Of a DNA stretch of 64,000 nt, positions 36,411 to 44,624 are shown piece by piece. The DNA is from Aestuariivita sp. (lineage in GTDB: Bacteria; Pseudomonadota; Alphaproteobacteria; Rhodobacterales; Rhodobacteraceae). Under the pieces are notes generated by a model, which saw only the letters and a list, made by a program, of their open reading frames with translations, searched no databases and had not been told where the DNA came from. Numbering within the stretch: the stretch's first letter is position 1; each line of letters starts with the position of its first letter. The translations under genes and the position numbers were made by a program. The stretch covers positions 62,001 through 126,000 of the forward strand of contig NZ_JAAWWD010000034.1 of assembly GCF_021404545.1 (NCBI RefSeq). Reading direction: 5' to 3'.

Positions 36411-36967
36411 CGCATCGCACCGTTCGTGCGCGCATTCACGACAGCCATGGTCGCACTGTCGGTCAGTTCCATGGTCTCTTCGTCATCCAGATGCATCAGT
36501 TCTGCAAGCCGCTTGCGCCCTCGGTTGACGCGGCTTTTGATCGTGCCGACGGCGACGCCGCACATATCCGCTGCCTCTTCATAGGCAAAGCCCGAGGCGC
36601 CGACCAGGATCAATGCCTCGCGCTGCTCATCCGGCAGTTTCGCAAAGGCCTCCCGGAAATCCGACATGTGCAAGCGGCCATCGTGATCGGGCTTTTGCGA
36701 CAACGACTCCGTATGAACGCCGTCGACATCCGCCACCTCGCGTTTCGCCTTGCGGCGGTTGGAGTAATACGTGTTGCGCAAAATGGTAAAGAGCCACGCG
36801 CGCATGTTCGTCCCGGCCTCGAATTTATCGATATTCGTCCAGGCCTTAACCAAGGTGTCCTGCACCATATCGTCGGCCGTTGCGGAATTGCGCGTCAGCG
36901 ATGTCGCAAACGCTCGCATGGCCGGCAGATGGTCCACCAGCGCGTCCCTTGGGTCGGGGTGATTCAT
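36407..36967 (-). CDS. ecfG: EcfG general stress sigma factor
   Basis: A 186-residue ECF sigma factor with region 2 (DDMVQDTLVKAWTNIDKF, then MRAWLFTILRNTYYSNRRK) and region 4 (LPDEQREALILVGASGFAYE, then GTIKSRVNRGR). These blocks match the EcfG group of alphaproteobacteria. It lies directly downstream of nepR with a 4-base overlap and is followed by the kinase gene. It should recognise the GGAAC-N16/17-CGTT promoters found around it. Confidence 0.95.
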   Translation of the reverse strand: MNHPDPRDALVDHLPAMRAFATSLTRNSATADDMVQDTLVKAWTNIDKFEAGTNMRAWLFTILRNTYYSNRRKAKREVADVDGVHTESLSQKPDHDGRLHMSDFREAFAKLPDEQREALILVGASGFAYEEAADMCGVAVGTIKSRVNRGRKRLAELMHLDDEETMELTDSATMAVVNARTNGAMR

Positions 36968-37137
36968 GTCTCATCACCATTGCTCTGACGGGATTGTGCC
37001 GCATCCTGCGCCTTGAGTTGATCCAAAAGGGCACGAAAGCGGTCAGGGACCTCTTCTTCCAGCGTGTCTTGGTACACACGTTTGAGGTTCTCATCGATTG
37101 TATCTTGCCCCTTGGGTCTTTGCTTGTTCTGCGCCAT
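36964..37137 (-). CDS. nepR: NepR anti-sigma factor
   Basis: A 57-residue helical protein with the NepR core IDENLKRVYQDTLEEEVPDR, followed by FRALLDQL. NepR binds EcfG and is displaced by phosphorylated PhyR. The start at 37137 excludes a long upstream extension that would run through the promoter region. It overlaps the ecfG start by 4 bases. Confidence 0.93.
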   Translation of the reverse strand: MAQNKQRPKGQDTIDENLKRVYQDTLEEEVPDRFRALLDQLKAQDAAQSRQSNGDET

Positions 37138-37182
37138 TTTCCGCAAGCTGCCTCTTGGCTGATCTAAAAATCTAGTTTGTCC

Positions 37183-37207
37183 GGAACCAAACGCACGACC
37201 ACGCGTT
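37183..37207 (+). promoter_or_regulatory. EcfG-type promoter of phyR
   Basis: GGAAC (37183-37187), a 16-base spacer and CGTT (37204-37207), 33 bases before the phyR start. It overlaps the nepR promoter over 18 bases. Confidence 0.85.
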
Positions 37208-37214
37208 AGGTTCC
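37190..37214 (-). promoter_or_regulatory. EcfG-type promoter of nepR-ecfG
   Basis: On the minus strand, GGAAC (37214-37210), a 16-base spacer and CGTT (37193-37190), about 50 bases before nepR. It interlocks with the phyR promoter on the other strand, implying positive autoregulation of the sigma factor. Confidence 0.85.
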
Positions 37215-37240
37215 ATACAAAGTGTAAGGGATCACAAAAA

Positions 37241-38044
37241 ATGACAACGTCAGTCGATTTCACGACTTCTGTCAGCACCGCATTGCCCCTTTTGCGGCGC
37301 TACGGTCGCGCCTTGACCGGAGATCAGACAACCGGCGACAGCTATGCTGCGGCCACGCTTGAGGCGATCTTGGAAGACCGTAGCGTTGCCGAAGAAGCCT
37401 CGACCGTCAAGATCGGGGTCTATAAGGTGTTTCATTCGATCTGGTTGAGTTCCGGTGCACCAGTGGAAGACAAAGAAACCGGGCTGCGGGCCGCAGCGCA
37501 AAAACACCTCTCCAAGCTGACGGCGAACACCCGCGAGGCACTGTTGCTGCATACGATCGAGGAATTCAGCGTGTCGGCGGTCGCCGAAATCATGCAGATC
37601 GAACAGAGCGAAGCGGATCATCTGATCACCGTGGCCCGCCGCGAGATGGAGGACGCCGTCTCGGGCCGGGTAATGATCATCGAGGATGAGGCGATCATCG
37701 CGATGGATCTCGAGAACGTGGTTGCCGATATGGGGCATCTCGTGACCGGCGTGGCGCGAACCCGTAAAGAGGCGGTCAGTCTGGCCGCAAAGGATGTTCC
37801 TGATCTGGTTTTGGCAGATATTCAACTGGCCGATAACTCATCCGGCATCGACGCCGTGAACGAAATTCTGGATGCTCAGGGCAAACGCCCGGTGATCTTC
37901 ATCACCGCGTTTCCCGAACGGTTGCTGACCGGAGAGCGCCCTGAGCCCGCGTTCCTGATCTCCAAACCCTATACGGAGGCACAGGTGCGCTCCGCCGTAA
38001 GCCAGGCGATGTTCTTTTCGTCAACGGAGACCCTGAAGGCCTAG
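37241..38044 (+). CDS. phyR: PhyR response regulator (sigma-like plus receiver)
   Basis: A 267-residue protein. Residues 1-140 form a sigma-like domain resembling EcfG regions 2 and 4 (LLRRYGRALTGDQTTGDSYA, then LLLHTIEEFSVSAVAEIM). Residues 145-267 form a receiver with acidic residues in IIEDEAIIAMD, the phosphoacceptor D near residue 194 in LADIQLAD, T in FITAFPE, and K in LISKPY. Phosphorylated PhyR sequesters NepR and frees EcfG. It is divergent from nepR. Confidence 0.96.
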   Translation: MTTSVDFTTSVSTALPLLRRYGRALTGDQTTGDSYAAATLEAILEDRSVAEEASTVKIGVYKVFHSIWLSSGAPVEDKETGLRAAAQKHLSKLTANTREALLLHTIEEFSVSAVAEIMQIEQSEADHLITVARREMEDAVSGRVMIIEDEAIIAMDLENVVADMGHLVTGVARTRKEAVSLAAKDVPDLVLADIQLADNSSGIDAVNEILDAQGKRPVIFITAFPERLLTGERPEPAFLISKPYTEAQVRSAVSQAMFFSSTETLKA

Positions 38045-38071
38045 AGCTTTTCGGCCACGAAAAACGAAAGG

Positions 38072-38090
38072 CCCCGCCGCAAAGGCGGGG
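38072..38090 (+). terminator. Hairpin after phyR
   Basis: CCCCGCC (38072-38078), loop GCAAA, GGCGGGG (38084-38090), about 30 bases past the phyR stop. The following T tract is weak, so it is a likely but not perfect intrinsic terminator. Confidence 0.55.
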
Positions 38091-38383
38091 TACATTTCCC
38101 CGGTTTGAAGAGGAACAGACCATCGGGCTGTCACAACCGGCGGCAACGCAAGCACGGCTTGAGCCTGACCCGTCGGGGATCTGGCGCCAATGGCTTGGAT
38201 GAACGGGCGCCGCAATGTGCCAAGACGATGTGCGCGCAGTCTGCTACCGGGTGGTACCGTGGAGCGACCGTTCGACGATCTCGATATCAGGGCAATCACG
38301 AGTGCATCGGGCATAGGCCGACCGGTCTTTCGTCGGGCCGTGCCGGACCTGTGCAGGAACGTCAGACCGCACTGTTCCCGGGC
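38091..38383. other. Gap between phyR and a receiver gene
   Basis: About 290 bases without a supported gene. The genes on either side converge. No repeat or recognisable gene remnant was seen. Confidence 0.4.
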
Positions 38384-38725
38384 TCAAGCCTTGACGACTT
38401 CTTGACCCAGCGCCTCTCGCACGATTCTGATGAGCATCGCATCGGTGAAGGGACGCGACAGGCATAACCAATGCGGCGGGGTATCCCGACCGTTCGAGTC
38501 GGTCCAGATAAAGGCCATCTCGGCAGCCTTCCAGCGCCGAGCTTGGAGATACGGCTCGTCCTCTTTCAGGACATGATCTGACAGGACGATCCACGGCGTC
38601 TTGTCGATCCTGCAGCATTCAGAGCGCTCGGCGCAGATCACCGCTAGGTCCGGAAACGCCGAACGCAGCGCCTGCGCCATGTCTGTGCGGACGAACGGAT
38701 CCTGCTCGATCAATAGAATGCTCAC
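38384..38725 (-). CDS. stand-alone receiver-like protein, atypical
   Basis: A 113-residue protein with a receiver-like fold: acidic residues in LIEQDPFV, a candidate phosphoacceptor aspartate near residue 50 in WIVLSDHVL, T/S in WTDS, and LSRPFTD where the conserved K normally sits (here R). The loss of that lysine suggests altered or absent phosphorylation. It is divergent from the Crp-type regulator. Its partners are unknown. Confidence 0.7.
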   Translation of the reverse strand: MSILLIEQDPFVRTDMAQALRSAFPDLAVICAERSECCRIDKTPWIVLSDHVLKEDEPYLQARRWKAAEMAFIWTDSNGRDTPPHWLCLSRPFTDAMLIRIVREALGQEVVKA

Positions 38726-38762
38726 GCGGGATGCCTTTTTGATACGGTTGGGATCGCATTAT

Positions 38763-38787
38763 GGAACCTCTGGCCGTATCGCGCATT
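38763..38787 (+). promoter_or_regulatory. Near-consensus EcfG box before the Crp-type gene
   Basis: GGAAC (38763-38767), a 16-base spacer, then CATT (38784-38787) instead of CGTT. The position 37 bases before the start is right, but the -10 mismatch makes this weaker than the other boxes. Confidence 0.35.
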
Positions 38788-38823
38788 AAACTGTGACATA
38801 CTGACGTAAAGGAAGGGAAACGA

Positions 38824-39552
38824 ATGGCGACGCGTTGCGAGCAGTGCCCATTGCACGGGGCAGATATCTTCTCAGAAGTGTCCATGGAAGACCGCCGCAG
38901 CACCCAGCGGTTCAAATCCGGTGAGTTGATGGTCGATCCAGGAACCCCGATTATGTCGCAAGGGTCGAACGCGCCGCAGCTCTATACGGCGCTGCGGGGC
39001 ATGGGGCTGCGCTATGTGGTGCTTCCCAGCGGGGATCGGCAAGTCATCAATTTTATCTTTCCGGGCGACTTTATCGGCTTGCAAGCCGGCATCATGGGAG
39101 AAATGCAGCATTCGGTCGAGGCGACAACGGCCATGACCTTGTGTGTCTTTGACCGGTCCGAACTCTACAATTTTTTCAAGACCAACCCATCACGTGCATT
39201 CGACGTGACATGGCTCTCGGCGGTAGAAGAGCATTTTCTGGGCGACGCCCTGGCGACAATCGGCCAGCGTTCCGCGATTGAGGCCGTCTCATGGGCGTTG
39301 TTAAAGGTCTTCCAGCGGGGCCAGGCGCTGGGGCTTGTCTCCCGGTCTCGGATGCCGTTTCCGTTCCGCCAACAGGATCTGGCCGATGCGCTGGGGCTCT
39401 CGCTGGTGCATACCAACAAGACCCTGGTCAAATTGCGCGATCGTCAATTGGCCGCGTGGTCAGAGGGCATTTTGCAGATCAACGATCTTGCGGCACTTGC
39501 AAAGATGGCACAGGCCGAGGTCGAACCACCGAAGAAGCGGCCTTTCCTATGA
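38824..39552 (+). CDS. Crp/Fnr-family transcription regulator
   Basis: A 242-residue protein: a short N-terminal CxxC segment (RCEQCPLHG), a cyclic nucleotide-binding-like barrel (YVVLPSGDRQVINFIFPGDF), and a C-terminal winged helix (FPFRQQDLADALGLSLVHTN, then KTLVKLR). There is no four-cysteine FNR cluster set and no full cAMP-binding signature, so the signal is unknown. GGAAGGGAAACGA lies upstream of the start. A strong terminator follows the stop. Confidence 0.88.
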   Translation: MATRCEQCPLHGADIFSEVSMEDRRSTQRFKSGELMVDPGTPIMSQGSNAPQLYTALRGMGLRYVVLPSGDRQVINFIFPGDFIGLQAGIMGEMQHSVEATTAMTLCVFDRSELYNFFKTNPSRAFDVTWLSAVEEHFLGDALATIGQRSAIEAVSWALLKVFQRGQALGLVSRSRMPFPFRQQDLADALGLSLVHTNKTLVKLRDRQLAAWSEGILQINDLAALAKMAQAEVEPPKKRPFL

Positions 39553-39558
39553 CCCAAA

Positions 39559-39592
39559 AAAGGTGGCCCCGGCTGGAACCGGGGCCACCTTT
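39559..39592. terminator. Bidirectional terminator between the Crp-type and PLDc_N genes
   Basis: A 14-base-pair perfect stem AAAGGTGGCCCCGG (39559-39572)/CCGGGGCCACCTTT (39579-39592) with a six-base loop. The A tract on the left becomes a T tract on the minus strand, so both convergent transcripts can end here. Confidence 0.85.
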
Positions 39593-39612
39593 GCAATGGT
39601 CACTCGGCAATG

Positions 39613-39804
39613 TCAGGCTGTACTCGGCCGACCGCGTGGCCCGGCAACAAACCAGATGATAAACCCGATCAGCGGAAGAATGAGGACCAGCAGGCACCAA
39701 AGCACCTTGGATCCGGTGGTCGCCCCTGACGTGACGATTGAGATGAACGCCCAGATGTTCAGCGCCATCAAGATAAGACTTCCAAGTCCTGCGATCTCAA
39801 CCAT
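39613..39804 (-). CDS. PLDc_N-type small membrane protein
   Basis: A 63-residue protein with two hydrophobic helices joined by a short loop, ending in IGFIIWFVAGPRGRP, the pattern of the phospholipase D N-terminal (PLDc_N) family. ATG 39804 with AGGAG upstream is preferred over the TTG two codons earlier. An EcfG promoter lies about 60 bases upstream, so it joins the general stress regulon. Confidence 0.82.
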   Translation of the reverse strand: MVEIAGLGSLILMALNIWAFISIVTSGATTGSKVLWCLLVLILPLIGFIIWFVAGPRGRPSTA

Positions 39805-39862
39805 TTTCAACTCCTATCGGTTTGCGATTGCCGCCAGGGCGGCACCAGGTATCTGACACGAC

Positions 39863-39887
39863 AACGCGCGACAGGGCGTTTGGTTCC
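39863..39887 (-). promoter_or_regulatory. EcfG-type promoter of the PLDc_N gene
   Basis: On the minus strand, GGAAC (39887-39883), a 16-base spacer and CGTT (39866-39863), about 60 bases before the start at 39804. Confidence 0.8.
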
Positions 39888-40128
39888 ACAATGTCCTGTG
39901 CTGGCGCAAAGAACGGCCGCTCGAAACGGTTGGACCGGTCAGACCCGCGAGGTGTCGCCCGAGCCGGGACACGCTAATCGGTCATCCTGCCGACGCGAAA
40001 GGGGCTCCAGAGCAATGTTCAGCGCATCAGGGCCAAATCGGATGTCGGTCTTCTGGTTCACCCCCGGCATCCGTTGCACGGGATCCGGGGGCGCGCCTTT
40101 CATGCCTGCCGCTTGGGCCTCACTTGCC
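39888..40128. other. Gap between the stress island and the tct operon
   Basis: No supported gene. A minus-strand frame of about 60 codons (near 39939-40120) reads like protein in part but has no start site and no recognised family. It is left unassigned. Confidence 0.35.
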
Positions 40129-41637
40129 CTAGCCCGCGGCCATCTTGGCCGCTTGCGCGTCCTGATGCCGCTTCCATTGGCCATAAAAGCCATAGATCAA
40201 CGACACAAGGCTGGCGATGAGCAAAACTGCCGTGATCGGTCGAGAGACGAAATCCCAGTAATCATAATCGCTGATCACAAGCCCTTGGCGTAGGCTCCGT
40301 TCGGCTATCGGACCAAGGACCAGACCGATAACGAATGACGCGATGGGGTATTTCAGTTTCCGCAGAAGGAAGCCGAATGCGCCCATGGCAAGCATCACGC
40401 CGACATCGACGATGTTGGAGTTCAGCGCATAGACACCGGTCATACACAGCACGACAATCGCGGGACCCACCAGCGCATAGGGCGCTTTGAGGACAAGGGC
40501 GAAGTACCGCGCGGCGCGGATCCCGAAAACCAGCATCAGGATGTTTGCAATGAACATGCCGATAAATACTGTATAAACGAGCTGCGTGTTGGTCTCCATC
40601 AACAGGGGGCCTGGAATGATCCCGTGGATCGTCAGTCCACCCAGCATCACGGCTGTGGTCGCGCTGCCTGGGATACCAAGGGCCAAAAGCGGGATCATGG
40701 AGCCACCGACGGCGGAGTTGTTTGCCGATTCCGGCGCGGCAATACCTTCGGCCACCCCGGTGCCAAAGTCCTGCGGCCTCTTGGACCAACGCACCGCCTC
40801 GGAATAGCTGATAAAGGCAGCGGTGGTGGCGCCGACACCCGGCAGCGCACCGATAAAGGCGCCAATCGACGAGGAGCGCAACAGCGTATACCGTGTCGCC
40901 AGGAATTCCTTCATGCTCGGCAATTTGGTGGAAACATCGGTGATCACATCTGCGGTCGATGTCCGTTCACCGGCCCGTTGCAGCACTTCGGCCAGTGCAA
41001 ATGTGCCGATGATGGCCGGAACAAAGCTTATGCCTGTCAGCAGCGAGAGATTGCCGAACGTGTACCGCTCGGTCCCGGTGATCGGATCGAGGCCGACAGT
41101 GGCGATACCAAGACCAAGAAGCCCAGCAACCAGACCTTTCAGGACCGATCCACCGCCGATGGCCGAGATCGCGGTAATCCCCAGAACGGCCAGCGCGAAA
41201 TACTCCGGTGGTCCGAAATTCAGGGCAAACTGCGCCATGGGCGGGGCCAGCAGCATCAGCACGATGGTTCCGAAGATCCCGCCGATCGCAGACGAGGCCA
41301 GCGCGATGCCCAGTGCTTTGCCGGCCTGCCCCTTCTTGGCCATCGGATAGCCGTCGAGCGCGGTACAGGCGGCCTCGGGACTGCCGGGCGTGTTGAACAG
41401 AATGGCAGAGATCGACCCTCCGAAGGTTGAGCCCACATAAACGCCTGACAGCAAAAGCAGCCCCGCGGTGGGATCGAACACAAAGGTAAAGGGGATCAGA
41501 AGGGCCACCCCAACGATCCCCGTCAGTCCGGGAACCGACCCGAAGGCGATCCCCCAGACAACCGAAAAGATGATCAGCAGAAAGGAGGACGGGTTGCCAA
41601 AAAGATAGGCGATCGCGGAGCCATATGCTTCCAACAT
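40129..41637 (-). CDS. tctA: tripartite tricarboxylate transporter large permease
   Basis: A 502-residue membrane protein with about twelve helices. The blocks GSVPGLTGIVGVALLIPFTF, GSISAILFNTPGSPEAACT and GALPGVGATTAAFISYSEA are typical of TctA. It forms the channel with TctB, fed by the periplasmic TctC protein. It is the last gene of the aminotransferase-tctC-tctB-tctA operon, 21 bases after tctB. The substrate is probably a carboxylate but is not set by sequence. Confidence 0.94.
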   Translation of the reverse strand: MLEAYGSAIAYLFGNPSSFLLIIFSVVWGIAFGSVPGLTGIVGVALLIPFTFVFDPTAGLLLLSGVYVGSTFGGSISAILFNTPGSPEAACTALDGYPMAKKGQAGKALGIALASSAIGGIFGTIVLMLLAPPMAQFALNFGPPEYFALAVLGITAISAIGGGSVLKGLVAGLLGLGIATVGLDPITGTERYTFGNLSLLTGISFVPAIIGTFALAEVLQRAGERTSTADVITDVSTKLPSMKEFLATRYTLLRSSSIGAFIGALPGVGATTAAFISYSEAVRWSKRPQDFGTGVAEGIAAPESANNSAVGGSMIPLLALGIPGSATTAVMLGGLTIHGIIPGPLLMETNTQLVYTVFIGMFIANILMLVFGIRAARYFALVLKAPYALVGPAIVVLCMTGVYALNSNIVDVGVMLAMGAFGFLLRKLKYPIASFVIGLVLGPIAERSLRQGLVISDYDYWDFVSRPITAVLLIASLVSLIYGFYGQWKRHQDAQAAKMAAG

Positions 41638-41658
41638 GGTGAAGGATCCTTCCGGGGC

Positions 41659-42177
41659 TCAGTAGAACAGCACGTTCAGGTCGTAGAAAACGCCACTGCC
41701 CCGGGGCAGCGGCAACTCAAGCGCCTGCGTGAAGAACAGGACGAGGACCACGGTGAAACAGGCCGCGAAGATAACCCGCGTCACGTTGTTTTTGTAAGGG
41801 ATCACGAAGCTAGCCAGCATCAGAAACGCGAAGGTGGCGAGGATAAAACCCAGATGCTGGAAGGCGACGAAATAGATCAGGATCAGCGCCCCCATCGCGC
41901 ACACGCGCAGCGCCGAGGCACGAAAATCCGCCGTCATGGTAAAGGCGCCTGCCATCTCCTCACCGCTCTGGCGCAGGCTCAGGACGGACCGGATCGCCAG
42001 AATGCCCGTGATCAGAGCCATCGTCGCGAAAATGATCTTGGGCCAGAAATCGGCGTCGGCCTGGGCAAATCTGCGCGACTCAGGAAAGCCGTCCGCCACA
42101 AACCACAAGAAGATCGACAAACCAAACAGGAGACTGGCAAAGGCCAGATCAAGCAGGCGATGGGCCATGGTATCCAT
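41659..42177 (-). CDS. tctB: tripartite tricarboxylate transporter small permease
   Basis: A 172-residue protein with four hydrophobic helices and the size of TctB (FASLLFGLSIFLWFVADGFP, then FPESRRFA). It partners TctA. An ATG three codons in (42168) is an alternative start. It lies between tctC and tctA on the same strand. Confidence 0.86.
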   Translation of the reverse strand: MDTMAHRLLDLAFASLLFGLSIFLWFVADGFPESRRFAQADADFWPKIIFATMALITGILAIRSVLSLRQSGEEMAGAFTMTADFRASALRVCAMGALILIYFVAFQHLGFILATFAFLMLASFVIPYKNNVTRVIFAACFTVVLVLFFTQALELPLPRGSGVFYDLNVLFY

Positions 42178-42250
42178 TCCTTGGAGGTATTGGGATGGCC
42201 CGTCGCGCTCTCAACCGTTGCCGGTCAGAAATGCGCGACAGGCAGGATGA

Positions 42251-43210
42251 TCAGTCCGTCAGACCAAGCGCGTCAAGCACGCGGGTGTAGACTTCGATCT
42301 CGCTTTCGATAAAGGCCTGAAACTCATCGGGCCCCAGCAGCACAGAGCGATACTGAAGCGCCGCCTGTTCCTGTATCTGCTGATATGCGTCGGTCGCCAC
42401 GGCCTCGGACACAAGTCCATAAAGCGTTTCGACATGCGCAGGATCGGCATCCGCAGGCATGGCAAATGCACGCCACCGTCCCAATGTCACGTCATAGCCA
42501 AGCTCAACGGCGGTCGGCACATCGGGCAGCACCGGGAGACGCTCATCGGAAAAGACAACAAGCGGGCGCATATCACCGGATTCGATCAGGCCGCGCGCAG
42601 GCCCGTATTCCTCATGCATGGCGTCCACCTGACCGCCCAACGTGTTCGACACCATCTCGGACGAGCCGAACGGCACGGTCGTGACCTCGGCGCCGGTTTC
42701 GATGTTCCACAGACCCATCACCGTGTCGTCGAACCCGGCGGCATTGGTGATACCGACGGTCAGATCACCTGGGTTCTCGCGGGCGTGGGCCATAAAGTCC
42801 TGGATGGTCTGGAACGGGCTGGATTCGGGAACCAGGATCATACCCTGATCGTATTGAACGCGTGCCAGCGGCTGGAACGAGTCCATCTGGATCCGGCCCA
42901 GCACATGGGCAATGATCTGATCGGGGCTGATCGCCATTAGCGTATAGCCATCGACGCGGCGTTGCTGGAAATTGGCATAGGCCGGCATCCCGCCCCCGCC
43001 CTGGATCGAGATCGGCACCATCGACTGGCCCGAGATCTCTTCAAAGGGCACGCCCACCGCGCGGATGAACCGGTCGGTGCCACCCCCAGGCCCGTAAGAG
43101 TGGATGACTTCGATTGTGCGCGTGGGATAATCCTGCGCCAGTGCCGCGGGTACGGCCAATGTGGTGCCTGCCATAAAGGCGGCCATGGTGGCGGTTTTCA
43201 GGGACAACAT
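42251..43210 (-). CDS. tctC: tripartite tricarboxylate transporter solute-binding protein (Bug type)
   Basis: A 319-residue exported receptor. The signal peptide spans about residues 1-26 (ends AALAQ). The mature protein begins with YPTRTIEVIHSYGPGGGTD, a signature of Bug/TctC receptors. GGAGGAGAG lies upstream of ATG 43210; earlier in-frame codons have no site. The protein binds the substrate in the periplasm. Its place behind the aminotransferase gene suggests import of a carboxylate feeding glyoxylate or amino acid metabolism. Confidence 0.93.
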   Translation of the reverse strand: MLSLKTATMAAFMAGTTLAVPAALAQDYPTRTIEVIHSYGPGGGTDRFIRAVGVPFEEISGQSMVPISIQGGGGMPAYANFQQRRVDGYTLMAISPDQIIAHVLGRIQMDSFQPLARVQYDQGMILVPESSPFQTIQDFMAHARENPGDLTVGITNAAGFDDTVMGLWNIETGAEVTTVPFGSSEMVSNTLGGQVDAMHEEYGPARGLIESGDMRPLVVFSDERLPVLPDVPTAVELGYDVTLGRWRAFAMPADADPAHVETLYGLVSEAVATDAYQQIQEQAALQYRSVLLGPDEFQAFIESEIEVYTRVLDALGLTD

Positions 43211-43302
43211 ATTCTCTCCTCCAAGAATTCTGTCAGTATCGTGTGGCATGTTTTTGGAAGGGCGCCCCGGTGCCACACATAAATGGGGCGTCCCCTAGAT
43301 CG

Positions 43303-44499
43303 TCACTCAGCGGCGAGAGTGTGCGGAAGGTCCTCCTCCAGGACCTCCATCGCGGCCGCTGTTCCACCGCTGGAATGGGGAATGCCCGCCTTGGACAGCC
43401 CCATTTCGATCCCCGACAACGTGCCCATCAGCATCGCGTCGTTGAAATCCCCCAGATGCCCGATGCGGAAGACGCGATCCGCCACCTTGGACAGGCCATT
43501 GCCCAGCGAGATGTCGAAATTCTTCAGCACCGTCGCGCGAAATGCATCAGCGCCATGGCCTTCAGGCATCATCACGGCGGTCAGAACGCCGCTTTCCTGG
43601 CCCTGCTGGCTGCACAGCACTTCAAGCCCCCAGGCCCGGACGGCAGCACGGGTGGCACGGCCATGGCGGGCATGCCGCGCAAAGACGTTTTCCAGCCCCT
43701 CTTCGTGCAGCATCGCGACCGCTTCGTTCAGGCCATAAAGCATGTTTGTGGCGGGCGTGTAGGGGAAATAGCCGGTTTCATTCGGGCCGGTCATATCTTG
43801 CCAATCCCAGTAGGACCGGCGCATCCCGCCATTGCGCGACACCTCCATCGCCTTTTGGCTCACGCAATTGAACGAAATCCCCGGCGGCAGCATTAGACCC
43901 TTTTGCGAGCCCGACACACAGACATCGACACCCCATTCATCGAACCGGAAATCGACCGACGCCAGGCCCGAGATGGAATCGACCATCAAGAGTGCGGGAT
44001 GGCCCACCCCGTCAATCGCCGCACGCACCTCCGCGATAGGCGAGACCGAACCGGTGGAGGTTTCGTTATGCACCACGCAGACCGCCTTGATCTGGTGTGC
44101 TTTGTCTTCGCGCAGCCGTTCTGCAATGGCCTCGGGGTCCGCGCCACCGCGCCAGTCACCTTCGATGAACTCAGGCGCCAGGCCAAGGCGTTTGGCCATT
44201 GTCATCCAGAGCGTCGAGAAATGCCCGGTTTCATACATCAGGACCCGGTCGCCTTCGGACAGCGTGTTGATCAGGGCCGCTTCCCAGGCGCCGGTACCAG
44301 AAGCGGGATAGATGATCACCTGGCCGACTTGCGTCTTGAAGATCGACTTCATGCCGTCAAGCGCTGCCTGACCGACCGCCGCGAAATCCGGTCCACGATG
44401 GTCAATCGTTTGGGCACTGATTGCCCTCAGGATACGGTCAGGAACCGCACTTGGGCCAGGAATTTGCAGAAAGTGCCGCCCGGCTTTTCTCGATGTCAT
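43303..44499 (-). CDS. class V aminotransferase, glyoxylate-type
   Basis: A 398-residue PLP enzyme of the serine/alanine-glyoxylate aminotransferase group. The blocks PGPSAVPDRILRAISAQTID, VHNETSTGSVSP and VDSISGLAS are typical, and the PLP lysine is K200 in SGSQKGLMLPPG. Known relatives use serine, alanine, aspartate or ureidoglycine as amino donor; the sequence does not decide which. It heads the tct operon and is divergent from the FAD/Fe-S dehydrogenase, suggesting that together they process an imported acid. Confidence 0.87.
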   Translation of the reverse strand: MTSRKAGRHFLQIPGPSAVPDRILRAISAQTIDHRGPDFAAVGQAALDGMKSIFKTQVGQVIIYPASGTGAWEAALINTLSEGDRVLMYETGHFSTLWMTMAKRLGLAPEFIEGDWRGGADPEAIAERLREDKAHQIKAVCVVHNETSTGSVSPIAEVRAAIDGVGHPALLMVDSISGLASVDFRFDEWGVDVCVSGSQKGLMLPPGISFNCVSQKAMEVSRNGGMRRSYWDWQDMTGPNETGYFPYTPATNMLYGLNEAVAMLHEEGLENVFARHARHGRATRAAVRAWGLEVLCSQQGQESGVLTAVMMPEGHGADAFRATVLKNFDISLGNGLSKVADRVFRIGHLGDFNDAMLMGTLSGIEMGLSKAGIPHSSGGTAAAMEVLEEDLPHTLAAE

Positions 44500-44553
44500 T
44501 GATTATCCTCCACACTGATCCGGTTCAAACACAGGGACGCGTGTTGCCGAATG

Positions 44554-44570
44554 CATAATCTTGAATTATG
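44554..44570. promoter_or_regulatory. Inverted repeat, candidate GntR operator
   Basis: CATAAT (44554-44559), CTTGA, ATTATG (44565-44570) in an AT-rich patch between the divergent aminotransferase and dehydrogenase genes. Its position suits control of both by the GntR regulator at 47518; the link is inferred. Confidence 0.45.
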
Positions 44571-44624
44571 AATACAATTTGAAAAGATGAGCTGTCAAGC
44601 CACGTCGCCGGGGAGGAGACAAAC

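Noticed and set aside
35067-36584. Long plus-strand frame of about 500 codons
   Set aside because: Antisense to the histidine kinase and ecfG, both strongly supported by motifs.
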